From Massospora cicadina (taxonomy: Eukaryota > Entomophthoromycota > Entomophthoromycetes > Entomophthorales > Entomophthoraceae), in NCBI GenBank assembly GCA_022478985.1, contig JAKSZP010006685.1:1-64000 (forward strand): a stretch of 64,000 nt of DNA, read 5' to 3'. Position numbers and translations under genes: made by a program. The notes beneath the pieces were generated by a model. It saw nothing but the letters and a program-made list of their open reading frames with translations, did no database searches and was not told the DNA's origin. Below, one piece after another: positions 12,340 to 22,990 of this stretch (within the stretch, counting starts at the first letter, position 1; every line of letters begins with the position of its first letter).

Positions 12340-12391
12340 AGTTTCCGTCCCATGGTCAGCCTTCCCCGCAACAAATTTAAAATTTAAAATT
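12340..12391 (+). repeat. L1a 3' end and AATTTAAA tail
   Basis: After CCCATGGTCAGCCTTCCCC (about 12351-12369) the element ends in three units of AATTTAAA (12373-12391) and then the target duplication. The CC-TGGT-GCCTTCC segment resembles the ends of L2, H3, H4, H5 and S1. A repeated short unit replaces poly(A). Confidence 0.75.
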
Positions 12392-12406
12392 TAAAGTCCA
12401 GGGCAA
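12392..12406 (+). repeat. Right target-site duplication of LINE L1a
   Basis: TAAAGTCCAGGGCAA matches 7092-7106 exactly. Confidence 0.95.
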
Positions 12407-13406
12407 TTAGCCTTCAGCAATAAGGTCCAAGAGCCCCAAACCCTTGGCAACTTAGCTCAACAGGTGTGTACTTTTTGGCAAATGAAGCGTCTAGTTTCAA
12501 ATCTTCAGTAAAGCTTGCTAATGGCATCAGGCCATTGGGAATTGTTGCCAACAGTTTATCTCTCCATTGAAACTCAGAATTCTTGTCCAATATTTTATCT
12601 TTGTCAAATGGACGCTGGAGCTACCGGGAGCTGGTGGGTTGGGCGCCCCAAGCCCATTCCTCACCTCTTAAGATCGCCCCTATATTAGGTGGCCTTAGGA
12701 GGTTCCCACTGCCCATTGGGCAAATTGTCGTCACTCCAGTCATAGGAACTGCAAACTAATCTTCAATTTTGGCATTCACGGATGTACGACAGCAACTTGG
12801 CCCACCACTTGTAATACTGAAGTCAGTTTAAAAATTATTCATTTCACTCCTCCCTTGCCCAAAGTTCTCTGAATTAGGTGAATCTAAAGGTCAATAACGC
12901 ATTTTCACAAGCTATTTCCCAAATCAATCATCAATTTAAGCAGTCATATAACAATCTGTTAATTGAAAGATAATTTTCTTACTTTAAAATTTTAATAATA
13001 ATCTTCCTGCGCTCAAATTATTTAACTAATATAATTTTTTGCTGAACCCTCTGTGACTTCTGCAATGTGGTCCAGTGGCCCGCATATCAAATAAGTTGTC
13101 CCAGCCATATTCTCAACAATGATTCTTATCATAGTCACATAGATTTATCGTGTCAATGCCTTTCTGTATATTTTCCCAGTCTCAAATCTCCCCACGCCTA
13201 GACCATTGGCCCTGGGGCTGCAACAGCTTGGTTCCTCACTGGATTGTTTTTGTTGTTAAAGGGCCCCTCAGCACTCCGTTGCTACCTATCTTCCAACTTA
13301 CTATAACTTCATTCAAGCAGCAATGGCCCTGGATTCTGCATCTTTTTTGTGTTTTTGCATCTTAACTGGCAGGCCAGTCTAAACTTTATCTACCGTCTCC
13401 CTGACA

Positions 13407-13570
13407 TAATCAGTCATCTATTATTTCCAGCCATTTCCGCCCTCCTCGTTGAGATGGGTGATTCTGTGGTTACCATCTTCCATATGAATGCTCAGTTGGT
13501 AGCCTGCCTTCTGGCATTTTTGAGGTTGACTACCAACTTTATATGCATCTCCTGAGTGGCTTTGGAGGAA
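13407..13570 (+). other. G3 leader after the 5' LTR
   Basis: Starts right after the LTR end. It shows no TGG-type primer-binding site and no recognisable gag. Bases 13560-13570 are the left duplication of half-LINE H1. More leader fragments lie at 15470-15540 and 17506-17640. Confidence 0.4.
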
Positions 13571-15458
13571 TTTCTTTTTTAGCATTATTGTTCCCAACCA
13601 AATAGGGGAGCAGCGACGCATCTTTAATTGAAAATGGGCCAAACTAAGGGATTATTAGAGTTAAAATTTTCTAATAGAGCAACTCAGCTGACAGCCTAAA
13701 AAGCCATATCAGAAGGTAAGGAAGCTTTGGGGAAACTTTGTTCAGCACCCTCTTTAGCTGTTAGACCATGGCGAACAACATTGGGGTAGGAGCATCAGCA
13801 GCATGTGGCATAAGGAGGTATAGTTGTGGGTTTTCTTCATTATGAGGCCAACAGTGTCCTTTGCCTCAACGTATTGAGCAAGTTGATACTCTGCAAAAGT
13901 GATAGGAGCAGGCACACAAGTAAATGACTTGATGCGCTGGCGGGTTTCAAGATAATTGGGGTTGAAAAGAGAAGTTTTTTGCTGCGCTAATGCAAGCGCG
14001 GCTCACACCAAAAGCTAGCTCCTCATTTCTTAATTCACATCCTCCTCAAAATCTGGGGGAAATTTGGGATAGGAATCCCTTAACCAGGGGTTCCATTGCC
14101 CCATAGAGTTGCTGGCGGAGTATGGTGTTGGCAGAAGCAACATCAGCTTCACCCCCCTATTTCATTTATATTTTATATAACAGATAACCGTTTTTATGAT
14201 GAAAACGGTGGGGGTGCAAATGGGGAGGAGCAACAAAAAATCCCTCCCATGAAAAAGCTGGTTTGACATTATGTGGCCTGTCGCTTTAATCAATCCAATT
14301 GAGACACTCAAAAGTATTTGATTCAGCTAACGTTGGCACACCACCAGAGTTAGCAATTTGGCCTCACCTGATTGGTCACAAACTGTCAACCACGGCAGCT
14401 CAGCTGAAACTGTTTCAGCCATTGACTCACGCTGCCATAAATTGACCAAATCATTTATAGTTTTTATATTTTGGTTGTATGCGGCTTTATAAACCAAGCC
14501 AGAATTTGCTAGGTTGGGGGCAGGGGAATTGAGCCCCACTCAAAAATTTGGCTGAGCTGCAGCTGAGCTGATGCTGGAGGGGGAGCACCAGAATCAGTGG
14601 AGCCGTAAACTGCAGGGCACTTGCTCTTTGAATTGTTAAGTTCAAAGCACAAGGGGAAAATGGCGCAGCCATTCTAATGCGTGCTCAGAATAAGCATTCA
14701 GGGGCATATCTGATCATGGTGCATGTGTAAAAGTGAGATGGGTGTTGCAATGGAAAGGGCAGATTGTTGCAAAGACATGAGGCCCTGGTAGGCGATCTTC
14801 ATATTGGGAACCAAAAACTGCAACATGGGGTCTATGCCATAAAGGCTAAACCTTCCATGAGCTCATGGTGGAGGCGTTCAGGGGAAAAGTAGGAGGGCAG
14901 CCCAGCAAACTGGACCACCAAAGTGGCCTCATCCAGGAGCCTGACGCAAACGGGTGGAAGGGTAATATCCTTAAGAATTAATGGCATATTGAATGCTGCC
15001 ATTGTATCAGCCTCATAATAGAAGTTGAGGTCAAAATACCCCTTAAAGGGGTGTAAATTAATGAAGCTGGTGGGTTAAACACTGCCATGGCCATCTTGAT
15101 GTTGGCCGCACTTGCATATGGGAAGAAATTTCCACATTTAACCTGGAGGCTAAAATGCAAATTGCTCCGTGGGTGCACCAAAGAGCTCCTGAGCACCGCC
15201 TGGGAATTTAATAAGTGGGGCTAAGTCCCAAGGGAGGACATAACGCCCAGTAGTGTTAGGGGGGTAGAAGAGCCAGCTGGGTGCACTTCAGCAGTGGCTA
15301 AAATATGCTAGATGGCGGTGCACCACCACCCCAAGCTGGGGCAGCAGGCGTCAAGAGCATTGACATTTGTAAGTTTTGGATCTATCAAGCAGCTATTTTT
15401 TAGATATTTTTTTTAAATTTAATTGGCTCAATTTTTGAGTCAAATTGAAAGAAACTCA
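13571..15458 (-). mobile_element. H1: full-length half-LINE (LINE ORF1-only element), minus strand
   Basis: Flanked by CTTTGGAGGAA at 13560-13570 and 15459-15469. On the minus strand it begins with about 90 bases of leader, then a decayed ORF starting ATGTCAATGC (15366). The ORF carries NFFPYASAANIKMAMAV, KGYFDLNFYYEADTMAA, LLDEATLVVQFAGLPSYF and later AETVSAELPWL and YQLAQYVEA. This follows LINE ORF1 (GWLDLGFKSKIAADKAAA; IFLTFDFLP). It ends in GGTTGGGAACAATAATGCT plus A6. No RT is present. The element needs a LINE enzyme; L1a or a relative is the obvious source (inference). Confidence 0.8.
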
Positions 15459-15469
15459 CTTTGGAGGAA

Positions 15470-15556
15470 CCCCTTAATGGTAAAAATGTTCCATTACTCT
15501 CTACTTTCCCCTTAGTTTGCCCTCAAAATGAGAACTTCTTGATTGGATTTGCTAAA
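15470..15556 (+). other. G3 leader fragment between H1 and H2
   Basis: This is what remains of the G3 leader between the two half-LINEs. No gene is seen. Its last 16 bases (15541-15556, GATTGGATTTGCTAAA) are the left duplication of H2. Confidence 0.6.
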
Positions 15557-17489
15557 CTCTCTTTTGCGTTGATATCCAAAATCAAAGCTAAATTAATTTT
15601 AAAAAGGAAAAAAAAATAGTTACTTTATTAAGCAAAACTTACCAATGTCAATGCAATTGATCCTGCTGCCCTGGTGTGTGGCGGTGGTGTTCAGCCTTCT
15701 GGTGTTTTTTGGCCTCTACTGAAGCATGCCTTGGCTGGCTCTACTAGCCCCCTAACATACTGGGCTTTATGTACCCCTCAGGACTTGTCCCACCACCATG
15801 CAACCTCCAAGGCGGTGTCCAAGCTCATTGGTGCTCCCCCAAAGTAATTTGCGTTTTTGGGCTTTATGTCAAATATGGGAATCCCTTACCATATGCCTAA
15901 TGGCCATCATTAAAATGCCCATAGCAGTTTTTAACCCGCCGGTATTATTGCTTTCCACCCCTCAAAGGGGTAATTTACCTTGGCTTCCACTCTGAAGCCA
16001 ATGCAATGGAAGATAGCAAAGCTGTTATTTTTTTTAGTACTAGATGGTCCCAACCCAAGGGGGGGGGATAGCAAAGCTGTTATTAATTTTTAAAAACTTT
16101 ACTTTTCACTGTTTGTACTTGGCTCCCAGATGAGGCCACTTTGGTGGTACATTTTTATGGGTTGCCTTCCCATCTCTCCCTGATGCTTCCACCTCAAATG
16201 CCAAGAGACTTTGGCCATTTACAGCGCAAACCCTGTGCTGTAGTTTATGGTGCCCAATGTGACAGATCGTTTGGCAGGACCTTGAGACTTTGCGACAATT
16301 CACCTTTTTCATCATGATACCCATCTCATGAATCCCCCTTGTACAGTGATCAGATCTACCTCAGATCACCACTTCTGGGTGCAGGTCAAGAATAACTGCG
16401 CGATTTTCCCTTTTTTCTTCAAATTAGATCATTTGAAGTTCTCTGCCTTGCAATTTCAGCCTCTGTGCTTCTGCTAACCCCTCCTTCTGGCATCAGCCCA
16501 CCTATGGCCATTCCCAAATTCTTTGAATGTGGCGTGATCCTCCCGCACCCAACCTTGGGGAATTCTGGTGGTGCTTCAAAAGCAGCAGCTAATAAAGATT
16601 TAAAAAATAATTTAACTGGGTTACATAACCTTTACTTGTTGGCTGAGACAGTTTCATCTGAACTGCCATGGTTGATCCTTCTCAGCCAATCAGGTTCTGT
16701 AAGTGTACCAACTCCTGTGCCTAGGCCAGCACAGACTGAGCTATATCCATTCAAGTGTCTCATTTGGATCAATGATAGAGACCATCCAATTAATGACAAG
16801 CCAGAATTTGTGTTAGAGGTGTTCAATATCCTCCAAATTTACGCTCTTACTGTTTTGCTCTGAAAACAGCTTTGCAAATTATAAAAAAATATAAATAAAA
16901 TGGCATTGGAAGCTCCAGCTGCCCCTACCAACACCATCATCCGCCAGCATCTCCATGGGGCAATGGAACTTCTAGTTGAAGGTAATTCCATCCCTAAATT
17001 TCCCCTCTGATTTCAATGAAGATGCAATATATGAGATTGTGGAGCATACTTTCAGTGCAATCCGCGCATGCATTGATGGAGCAACAACTTCTCTTTTTGG
17101 ACAATAAATTTCCCCAAACCCAACTGTGCATCACTTCATTCACATGTGTGCCTGATCTAATCACTTTTTCTGAGCATCAACTTTCTCAATACATTGAGGC
17201 GATGAAAACCACCAGTCTCATAAATATAGAAAACCAACAACTATTTATCCTTATGCCCCATTTCTCAGATGCTCCCACCCCAATGCTGTCCGCCATGGTC
17301 TGCCAGCTAAATAGGGCACTGGAAATTTTTTCCTTAGTTTCCTCGCCATCTGATATGGCTTCCTAAACTGATAACTTAGGGCTATATTCGGTTTTTATTA
17401 ATCAATATCAATTTCTTTGTTTGCTCAATTGAAATCAAAGATTTGTGGCGCTCTTCCTTTTTAGGTTGGGCACTATTAGTGCTAAAAAA
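15557..17489 (+). mobile_element. H2: full-length half-LINE, plus strand
   Basis: Flanked by an exact 16-bp duplication, GATTGGATTTGCTAAA, at 15541-15556 and 17490-17505. The decayed ORF starts ATGTCAATGC at 15645. Blocks follow the order of H1 and H5, including KxxMPIAVFNPP, LAETVSSELPWL (16.64 kb) and DAPTPMLSAMVCQLNRA (17.27 kb). At about 16410-16450 the knuckle region reads FPFFFKLDHLKFSA, where the Cys positions of CPLCFGLNHAKKAC in H5 have become Phe or Ala. The tail is GGTTGGGCACTATTAGTGCT plus A6. It carries micro-insertion m1. Longest open parts are 16465-16863 and 17016-17366. Confidence 0.85.
16030..16067 (-). mobile_element. m1: 38-bp micro-insertion with 17-bp target duplication
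   Basis: ATAGCAAAGCTGTTATT occurs at 16013-16029 and exactly again at 16068-16084. The 38 bp between them read, on the minus strand, nine C, then TTGGGTTGGGACCATC, TAGTACT and A6. The GGTTGGG...TAGTACT-A6 part resembles the H2 tail. It is best read as a target-primed insertion that kept only the last ~29 bases of the RNA. The C run has no counterpart in the tails seen. Confidence 0.85.
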
Positions 17490-17639
17490 GATTGGATTTG
17501 CTAAATTGGCCTTGGGTTCTGTTCCCAACGTTGAATCAGTATCCATTTTGGTTCTCAATTATGACGCCGCCCCCACGTCTGAGCTGGTGTGAGCTGGATC
17601 GCCTGTCTTTGCACTCTCTTCAGTGTCTTCAGAAATAAC

Positions 17640-17860
17640 TTATCCACCAAAAAGTGAATTCCACCTACTTTTTACTAACAGTGAAGATTAGTATCAGGGC
17701 TAACTGGGAGTCCTTTAAGGCCATGTTTGACACTGGAGAAATGGTAACTTCATGAGTCTGGAGTTGGCCCAACAGCTTGATCTAGACCTCTTTTTGGGGC
17801 CATCAGTGTTAGTCTTCTCGTTGGCTTCCCAGCCTTTCTAAAAAGTTTGGCGACCAGTAC
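17640..17860 (+). pseudogene. G3 protease remnant
   Basis: FKAMFDTGEM at about 17717-17745 keeps the retropepsin D-T-G, followed by LELAQQLDLDLFLG. The equivalent in G5 reads ILVDTGASGNFMEQYLADYLGL. It lies directly downstream of H2, with no CCHC gag before it. Confidence 0.6.
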
Positions 17861-18299
17861 CTTTCTTTGATCACCAGTTTTGTTTTTGCAAATGCTTCTT
17901 GGAGATGCCTAGCCTTATGTTCCTGGTGTTCTGGGTGCATGTTAGTTCATTGGCAGAATGTGAGTATCCACCTAGAATCTAACATACTGTCATCTTCCAA
18001 TGATCAGGCGGAGGGCGAGTTTACTTTAATGGATACCATACCAAAGCTCAGGGCTTGGGATTGGATACATCCCTCATATCTCCCATAGGATAATGCCAGA
18101 TTTCTGCTGTGTTGATGGGCAATCAGAGCATTTTTGACTCCGACAAGGCTAACCCCTTTCCCCACATACAGAATTAGATTTAAATTTCCAGACATGGTGG
18201 AGGGGGTGAAAATAAATGGTCCACTGTACCTAAATCTGCAGAGGAGGCTGCCCTTAATTTATGGTTGGATGTCATGCTAAAGGAGGTGTAGTACAAGAA

Positions 18300-18860
18300 G
18301 ACATCCCAGTTTTCTCTAAACATCTTTTCCTTGAAGGCCAATGGTTCCCTTCATCTCTTTATAGATTATGGGCACCTTGACGATATTACAGTCCATGACC
18401 CCTACACATTGCCTTTGGAAAAGACAATTGGCCAAGAGATTGCAAAGTCATGAGTGTTTTCAAAACTTGATCTGCTCAACGTTTTTAATCAATTATAGGT
18501 GAAGGAAGATCAGGAATGGCTTACCACTATCTAGATGATATGAGGCATAATTTAATTTTGAGTAATGCCTTTTGGGCTGAAGTAGTGCCCACAACATTCC
18601 AAAGAATGATCAGTAGCGTTCTAGGGGATCACAGATTTTTCTGCATGGTTGAATATATCAATGACATCCTATTACGTTTTCCCTCCCCATACAACATGGA
18701 ATAACCTGGAGGTGGTAGTGGCTGTCCTGCATAAGTCTAATTTGTTTGTCAAGCCTTCAAAATGCGATTTTATTGAGAAGAAGTCAACTTCTTATGCAAT
18801 ATCATTTTAATAAGATGGGTACGCCATCCCACCCAGCAATCTGGATGCCAGCCACGCGTG
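18300..18860 (+). pseudogene. G3 reverse transcriptase remnant
   Basis: IDYGHLDDITVHDPYTLPLE (about 18360-18420) is the DYRxLNxxT region. VKEDQEWLTT (18500) is the palm A follow-on, FQRMISSVLGD and EYINDILLRF (18650) hold the catalytic Y-x-D-D as Y-I-N-D. A deletion has removed the LPFGLxNA block. The enzyme is inactive. The reading matches chromovirus RT and the G5 copy. Confidence 0.8.
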
Positions 18861-18879
18861 GCCAACTCCACCGACATAG

Positions 18880-19330
18880 AAGCAATTGAGGAGCTTCTTG
18901 GGTACCATCATTTCTGAAAAATTCTCTCTTATGACCTCAAGGCTAGTCGCCCCTCTCCATCCGCTAACAGGCAAAAACGTCCCCTTTTTCTGGACGCCTG
19001 AGTGCCATAATGCATTCAATTCTATTAAAGAGTTGTTCTGGTCGCCTCCCATCCTTAAGCACGTGGATAATTCCAAACCCTATATAGTAGCATGTGCTGA
19101 ATCTTCCGCCGTGGTAGGGGCTGTCTTGCACAAGGATAATGATTGTTTGGAACACCCGGTCAGTTACTTTTCCTGCAAGTTTTCTTCCAGTGAGCAATCC
19201 TGGGACATCTACAACAAGGAGTTGGCAGCTATGGCGTGGGCCTTGACATACTGGCGATATCTCTTACAGGGTGCTCAGCACAAGTTGACTGTGAGTACTG
19301 ACTAACAAGCTCTCCTATATTTCCACAAGC
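18880..19330 (+). pseudogene. G3 RT connection and RNase H remnant
   Basis: The 139-codon frame (18886-19305) reads RSFLGTIISEKFSLMTSRLVAPL-type connection residues, then PLTGKNVPFFWTPECHNAF, VACAESSAVVGAVL, HPVSYFSCKF, YNKELAAMAWAL and LTVSTD. This is Ty3/gypsy RNase H, nearly intact but cut by a stop after the TD of the TDH block. Confidence 0.85.
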
Positions 19331-19749
19331 CACAGAAGTTGGCGCACCATCAGTCCTAAACCTAATGGGATTTGTTCAGCTTTAATTCAAAAATGAGTTT
19401 GTGAAGGAAGCACTGAATGTTTTTTTCCAAATTTTGAGTCAGAACCCTGTATTATCCCCAGAATATTCTGATGATGAATTTTGTCACAGTCATTAACCCC
19501 ATTCAAATATTGGCCCTGGCAACTATCACGGTTTTGGAAGCATATCTAGCTCCAGAAGCTCCTTTGATTTCGTGGGTCTTAGAAGCACAGACAGCATTTG
19601 AGGAAGGAGTGGACATTTTGGAGAAGCTGTCCTGCACTTCCTCCAAGTACTCCCTCTTTTTTCTGGCTTAGAGTCTCATCCAGTTTAGGTCTCAGGTGTG
19701 TGTTTCACCTCTTCTCTGAGCCAAATCATTCAAGTTCATCATGACCCCT

Positions 19750-20430
19750 TGCAGTTGGCCACACAAGAAATAAGAAATGCATTGATCTAGTGAAACATAT
19801 CTTTAACTGGTCAGGATTGTCAAAGGATGTTATGGTATGGATTGCTGAGTGTGCGAATTGCATGCGGGCTAAGTTGGATATATCTGGTAGTAAAGGTATT
19901 CTTCACCCTTTGCAGCAGGCCAAAGGGCCATGGACATAGGTGTCTGCGGATTTGCTTGTTGAGCTACCAGGTTCCAATGGGTTCACAGTGGTCATATTTG
20001 TTGTAGAGCGCTTCACTAGATTCTCCCTGTTTATCCCATTGTCCTCCGCCATTACTTCTGATGAAACTATCTATATCTTTGTGCAGCATGTGGTTTTTTT
20101 GTTTGGACTCCCTCAGGAGATTGTCAGCGACAGCAGGCCCCAATTTATAGCGCAGTTTTTGAATGAGTTCTTGGCAATCTTGAAGATTCACCTTGTCATT
20201 TCACTGCATAACATCCATATTTGGATGGCCAAACTGAACTGGTCAATCAGATCCTGGAACAGTACCAGTATTGCTACGCTCCAGCCGCTCAGGATACCTT
20301 GGCAGAAGACCTTACACTCATACAGTTCACATATAACAACTGGACACATGCATCCACAGAGTTCTTCATGTATGAGGCTACCTTGGGGTATAGCCCTTCA
20401 TTCTCAGTAGCCCATGCTTCCGCCTAAAGG
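19750..20430 (+). pseudogene. G3 integrase remnant
   Basis: NWSGLSKDVMVWIAECANCMRAK is the second half of the HHCC finger. VSADLLVELPGSNGFTVVI (first Asp), GLPQEIVSDSRPQFIAQF (second Asp, in a decayed SDRGPQF block) and DGQTELVNQILEQYQYCY (catalytic Glu, 20221) follow, then DLTLIQFTYNNWTHAS. One stop and one frameshift separate the blocks. The chromovirus reading is clear. Confidence 0.85.
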
Positions 20431-20499
20431 AACAACTAAGCTGAACATGCCCAGCCCATTTTAGACACGCAGTCTTTGTTTTAAAATCACTTATCCAAG

Positions 20500-21024
20500 C
20501 CAACAAGTGATTATAGCGGTTTGCATATTGGAAACGGCTTCAAGCAAAATAAAAAAATTAAGGAAGGATCCCACGTTATGCTCAAAATGTTCTACTTTAA
20601 CATGCAGGTGCCATCACATAAGTACACTAGTAAGCGCTCAGGTCTTTATCTGGTGGAAGAAGACTTGGGTAATATCACCTTCCGTTTAAAATTGCCACAC
20701 CACTGGAAGCAACACCCAGTTCTCCATGTGTCTCAGTTGTCCCGTTTTAAGGGGCGATCCCAGTGGAGCCTGAGCCTATTATGATCATGGCACAGAGGAA
20801 GTAGAAGTAGAGGGCTTTCTGGATCACCATAAATCACACCAATCAGTCCATTATCATGTCACATGGAAGGGCTATTTAGCCTACAAAAATAGCTGTGTCA
20901 GCACATGGGACTGTGCTAACTGCTCAGAGCTTGTCAAAGCTTTCCACACTACCAACCTTGATAATCCCATCCTCCCTCGAGAAAATCACTATGCTGATGG
21001 TATTCAAGTTGTCCAAGGCCCATA
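20500..21024 (+). pseudogene. G3 integrase C-terminus and chromodomain
   Basis: The 20521-20784 frame holds the SH3-like tail (EGSHVMLKMFYFN, SGLYLVEEDLGNITFRLKLP, HPVLHVSQLSRFKG). After a frameshift, 20795-20955 reads VEGFLDHHK, VHYHVTWKGYLA and SCVSTWDCANCSELVKAF, a chromodomain. The consensus Trp of the S/NTWEP block is kept as STWD. In chromoviruses this domain steers integration to marked chromatin. Confidence 0.8.
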
Positions 21025-21083
21025 ATAATATGTCCTTAAATAATCTCCGGTGTGGAGCTTCCCCTCAGTAAAAGGGAAGGTAA

Positions 21084-22365
21084 CATAAATCCAGGGGAGT
21101 GCCCCCTCCATTTGGACTGAGTGACTTTTCCATTAACATAGAAAAAGGATCTGAGAAGGCACGCTGCCTCTCTCATCTTCCAGGGTGACCTCACCCTTGT
21201 GGTAGATGAGCAATGGGTAACAACTAACTTTTTAAGGATTCAGCCACTTGTCCCTGTATTAACTTTAAGCATTCTAATGCAACGAATTAAGGATAATTGC
21301 TGAGTTTTCTGAGAGTTATCTTTCTCTTAGAATGTAAGGTTTGAATATAGTCAAGGGCAATGGGCCTTTGGCATCTAGGCCTGAGAGCTCCAAACTATTG
21401 GCAATAAAGCCTGGCAGGTGCATACTTTCATAAAACGAAGCATCTAGTGTCAAATCTTTGGCAAAGCTCGCCAATGGCATTGGCCATTGAGAAATTTTGT
21501 CAAAAGTTCAAACTTTTCCAGGAAACTCAGAATCATTATCCTTTACTCACCCTTGGTAAAAAGGACACCAGAGCAATAGGGTACAGGTGGGTTGGGCGCC
21601 CAGAACCCGTTCCCAACCTCTTGGGACCACCCCTATGTGGGGTGGCCTTGGGAGGTTCCCTCTGCCTGTTTGGTGAGACACCGTCATTCCAGTTGTAGGA
21701 ACCACAGAAAATTTGCAATTTGGGCATCTGTGGATAAACTTACAGTGACTTGACTACCACCTTTAATTTTGAAGTTGGATTGAAATATTTCGTTTTCTCC
21801 CCCTTACCCAAAGTTTGCCAGGTTATGTCAAATCTCAAGGGCTCATATCCCATACTTTTCCAAAATGTTCCCCAAATCGATTATCTATCAAGAAGTCATA
21901 AAACACTGAAGAATTTGACAGTCAATTCTCTTATCTTAAATTTTATTAAAGGTCTTGATGCATTCAAATTTATTTAACTAAATTTGAAAAAAAATGAATT
22001 GCTGAACCCCCTTTGACATCTGCATTGTGTCCTAGTGGCCCATATATCAACTGTGTTGCCTCAGCCATATTCTCAACAATAATTTTTACCAAAGTCACTT
22101 GGACCTATCGTGTCTAGGTCTTTCTGTATATTTTCCTGGTCTCAGAACTCCTCAGCCCAGACCCTTTGGCCCTGGGGCCACAACATCTTGGTTTATTCAT
22201 TGTTTTGTTTTTTTTGTGGACCATCGGCACTCCATGCTACATATCTCCAAGCTTACTCTAAAGTTGTTTGAGTGGCAATAAGCCTGCCATTTTGGCTCGC
22301 CTTTTGAGGGCTTTTGCATCCTGACTTGCAGGCCAGTCTAAACTTTATCTGCTATCTCCCTGAAA
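21084..22365 (+). repeat. G3 3' LTR, intact length about 1282 bp
   Basis: Aligns with both halves of the 5' LTR and gives the empty site for L1a. The first bases are CATAAATCC where the 5' copy has TGTAAGTCC, so the terminal TG has mutated. At about 21180-21240 the frame SLIFQGDLTLVVDEQWV is the counterpart of the peptide in the 5' LTR. Confidence 0.85.
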
Positions 22366-22990
22366 AAAACACTCTTTTGGGGTGACATCCATTCAATAGC
22401 CATCATTTTCTGTATTTTTAGTTGTAATCCGCCAGATTTAACTATAGACCCCAAGTATTCTAAATCTTTTATTGAAGAACTGGCATTTCCTCAGCTTGAT
22501 CTTAAAATACGCCACTGCTAAGCGTTTAAACTTTCTCTAAGTGTTCAAGATAATCAGTAAATGACCTGCTGAAAAAAGTTGATGTTATAAAAATGCAGGA
22601 CGACTTCAAATAAATTAATATGGATTCCTTTGTCTGTTAAAGGTAGCTGGCATGTTAAATAATTATTTGGAAATTCTCATGGCTGGTATAACCTATGTGA
22701 AATGATAACTGTACACTTCTCCTGGTCTTCTGTTGGTAAGTCTATATGACAATACTCTGAGATTAAATCCATGGTGAAAAGAACTTGATACCCCTAGACA
22801 ATCAAGCACGTTTAAATCCTCAGCTCCGGACATGAAATCTTCATAATAATTTTATCTAACTGGCAGTAATTGATCACTCAATTTTAACTAGCCTTTTTCT
22901 TTATTATAAGGATTGAACTCGCCCATAGACTTAAAAAGCTTTGAGGAGTCCATATCAATCATTTTACTGATTTTTTTGCTGACTATTTCT
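22366..22990 (-). pseudogene. G2 reverse transcriptase remnant
   Basis: On the minus strand, from about 22.99 kb downward: DMDSSKLFKSMGEFNPYNKEKG, then TMDLISEYCHIDL and TEDQEKCT (palm A), DKGIHINLFEV, a decayed central part, and DLEYLGSIV with MSPQKS at the G3 junction. It continues at 6833 downward into the connection, RNase H and integrase. Confidence 0.7.

Larger units (their letters stand above)
7107..12391 (+). mobile_element. L1a: full-length LINE (non-LTR retrotransposon), 5285 bp, inserted in the G3 LTR
   Basis: It is bounded by an exact 15-bp target duplication. It has a short 5' leader, ORF1 with a CCHC knuckle, ORF2 with endonuclease, RT and a C-terminal CCHC, then a 3' UTR ending in AATTTAAA units instead of poly(A). 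The layout is that of two-ORF L1/Tad-like LINEs. Both ORFs are frameshifted. It is more GC-rich and better preserved than the LTR around it, consistent with a younger insertion. Confidence 0.95.
6834..13406 (+). repeat. G3 5' LTR, split by LINE L1a
   Basis: Parts 6834-7106 and 12407-13406 align in order with the intact LTR at 21084-22365. The shared start is TGTAAGTCCAGGGGAGTGCC and the shared end is GTCTAAACTTTATCT before CTCCCTGACA. Near 6925-6960 it encodes the short peptide GDLTHVVDERLVTAYP, which recurs in the 3' LTR and in the solo LTR at 28.7 kb. The sequence is much diverged from its partner, so this element is old. Confidence 0.85.
6834..22365 (+). mobile_element. G3: chromodomain Ty3/gypsy element (chromovirus), carrying three internal insertions
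   Basis: The LTRs are 6834-13406 (interrupted by LINE L1a) and 21084-22365. Without the LINE the two LTRs measure about 1273 and 1282 bp. Internal order is leader, two half-LINEs, protease, RT, RNase H, integrase, chromodomain. Flanking 5-mers TGAAC (6829) and AAAAC (22366) are only a weak target duplication. The host was the RT of G2. No CCHC gag is visible: once H1 and H2 are removed only about 0.4-0.6 kb of leader remains before the protease. Confidence 0.85.

Noticed and set aside
12371..12392. Plain AT microsatellite
   Set aside because: It ends exactly at the target duplication of L1a and follows the LINE 3' UTR, so it is the element's tail.
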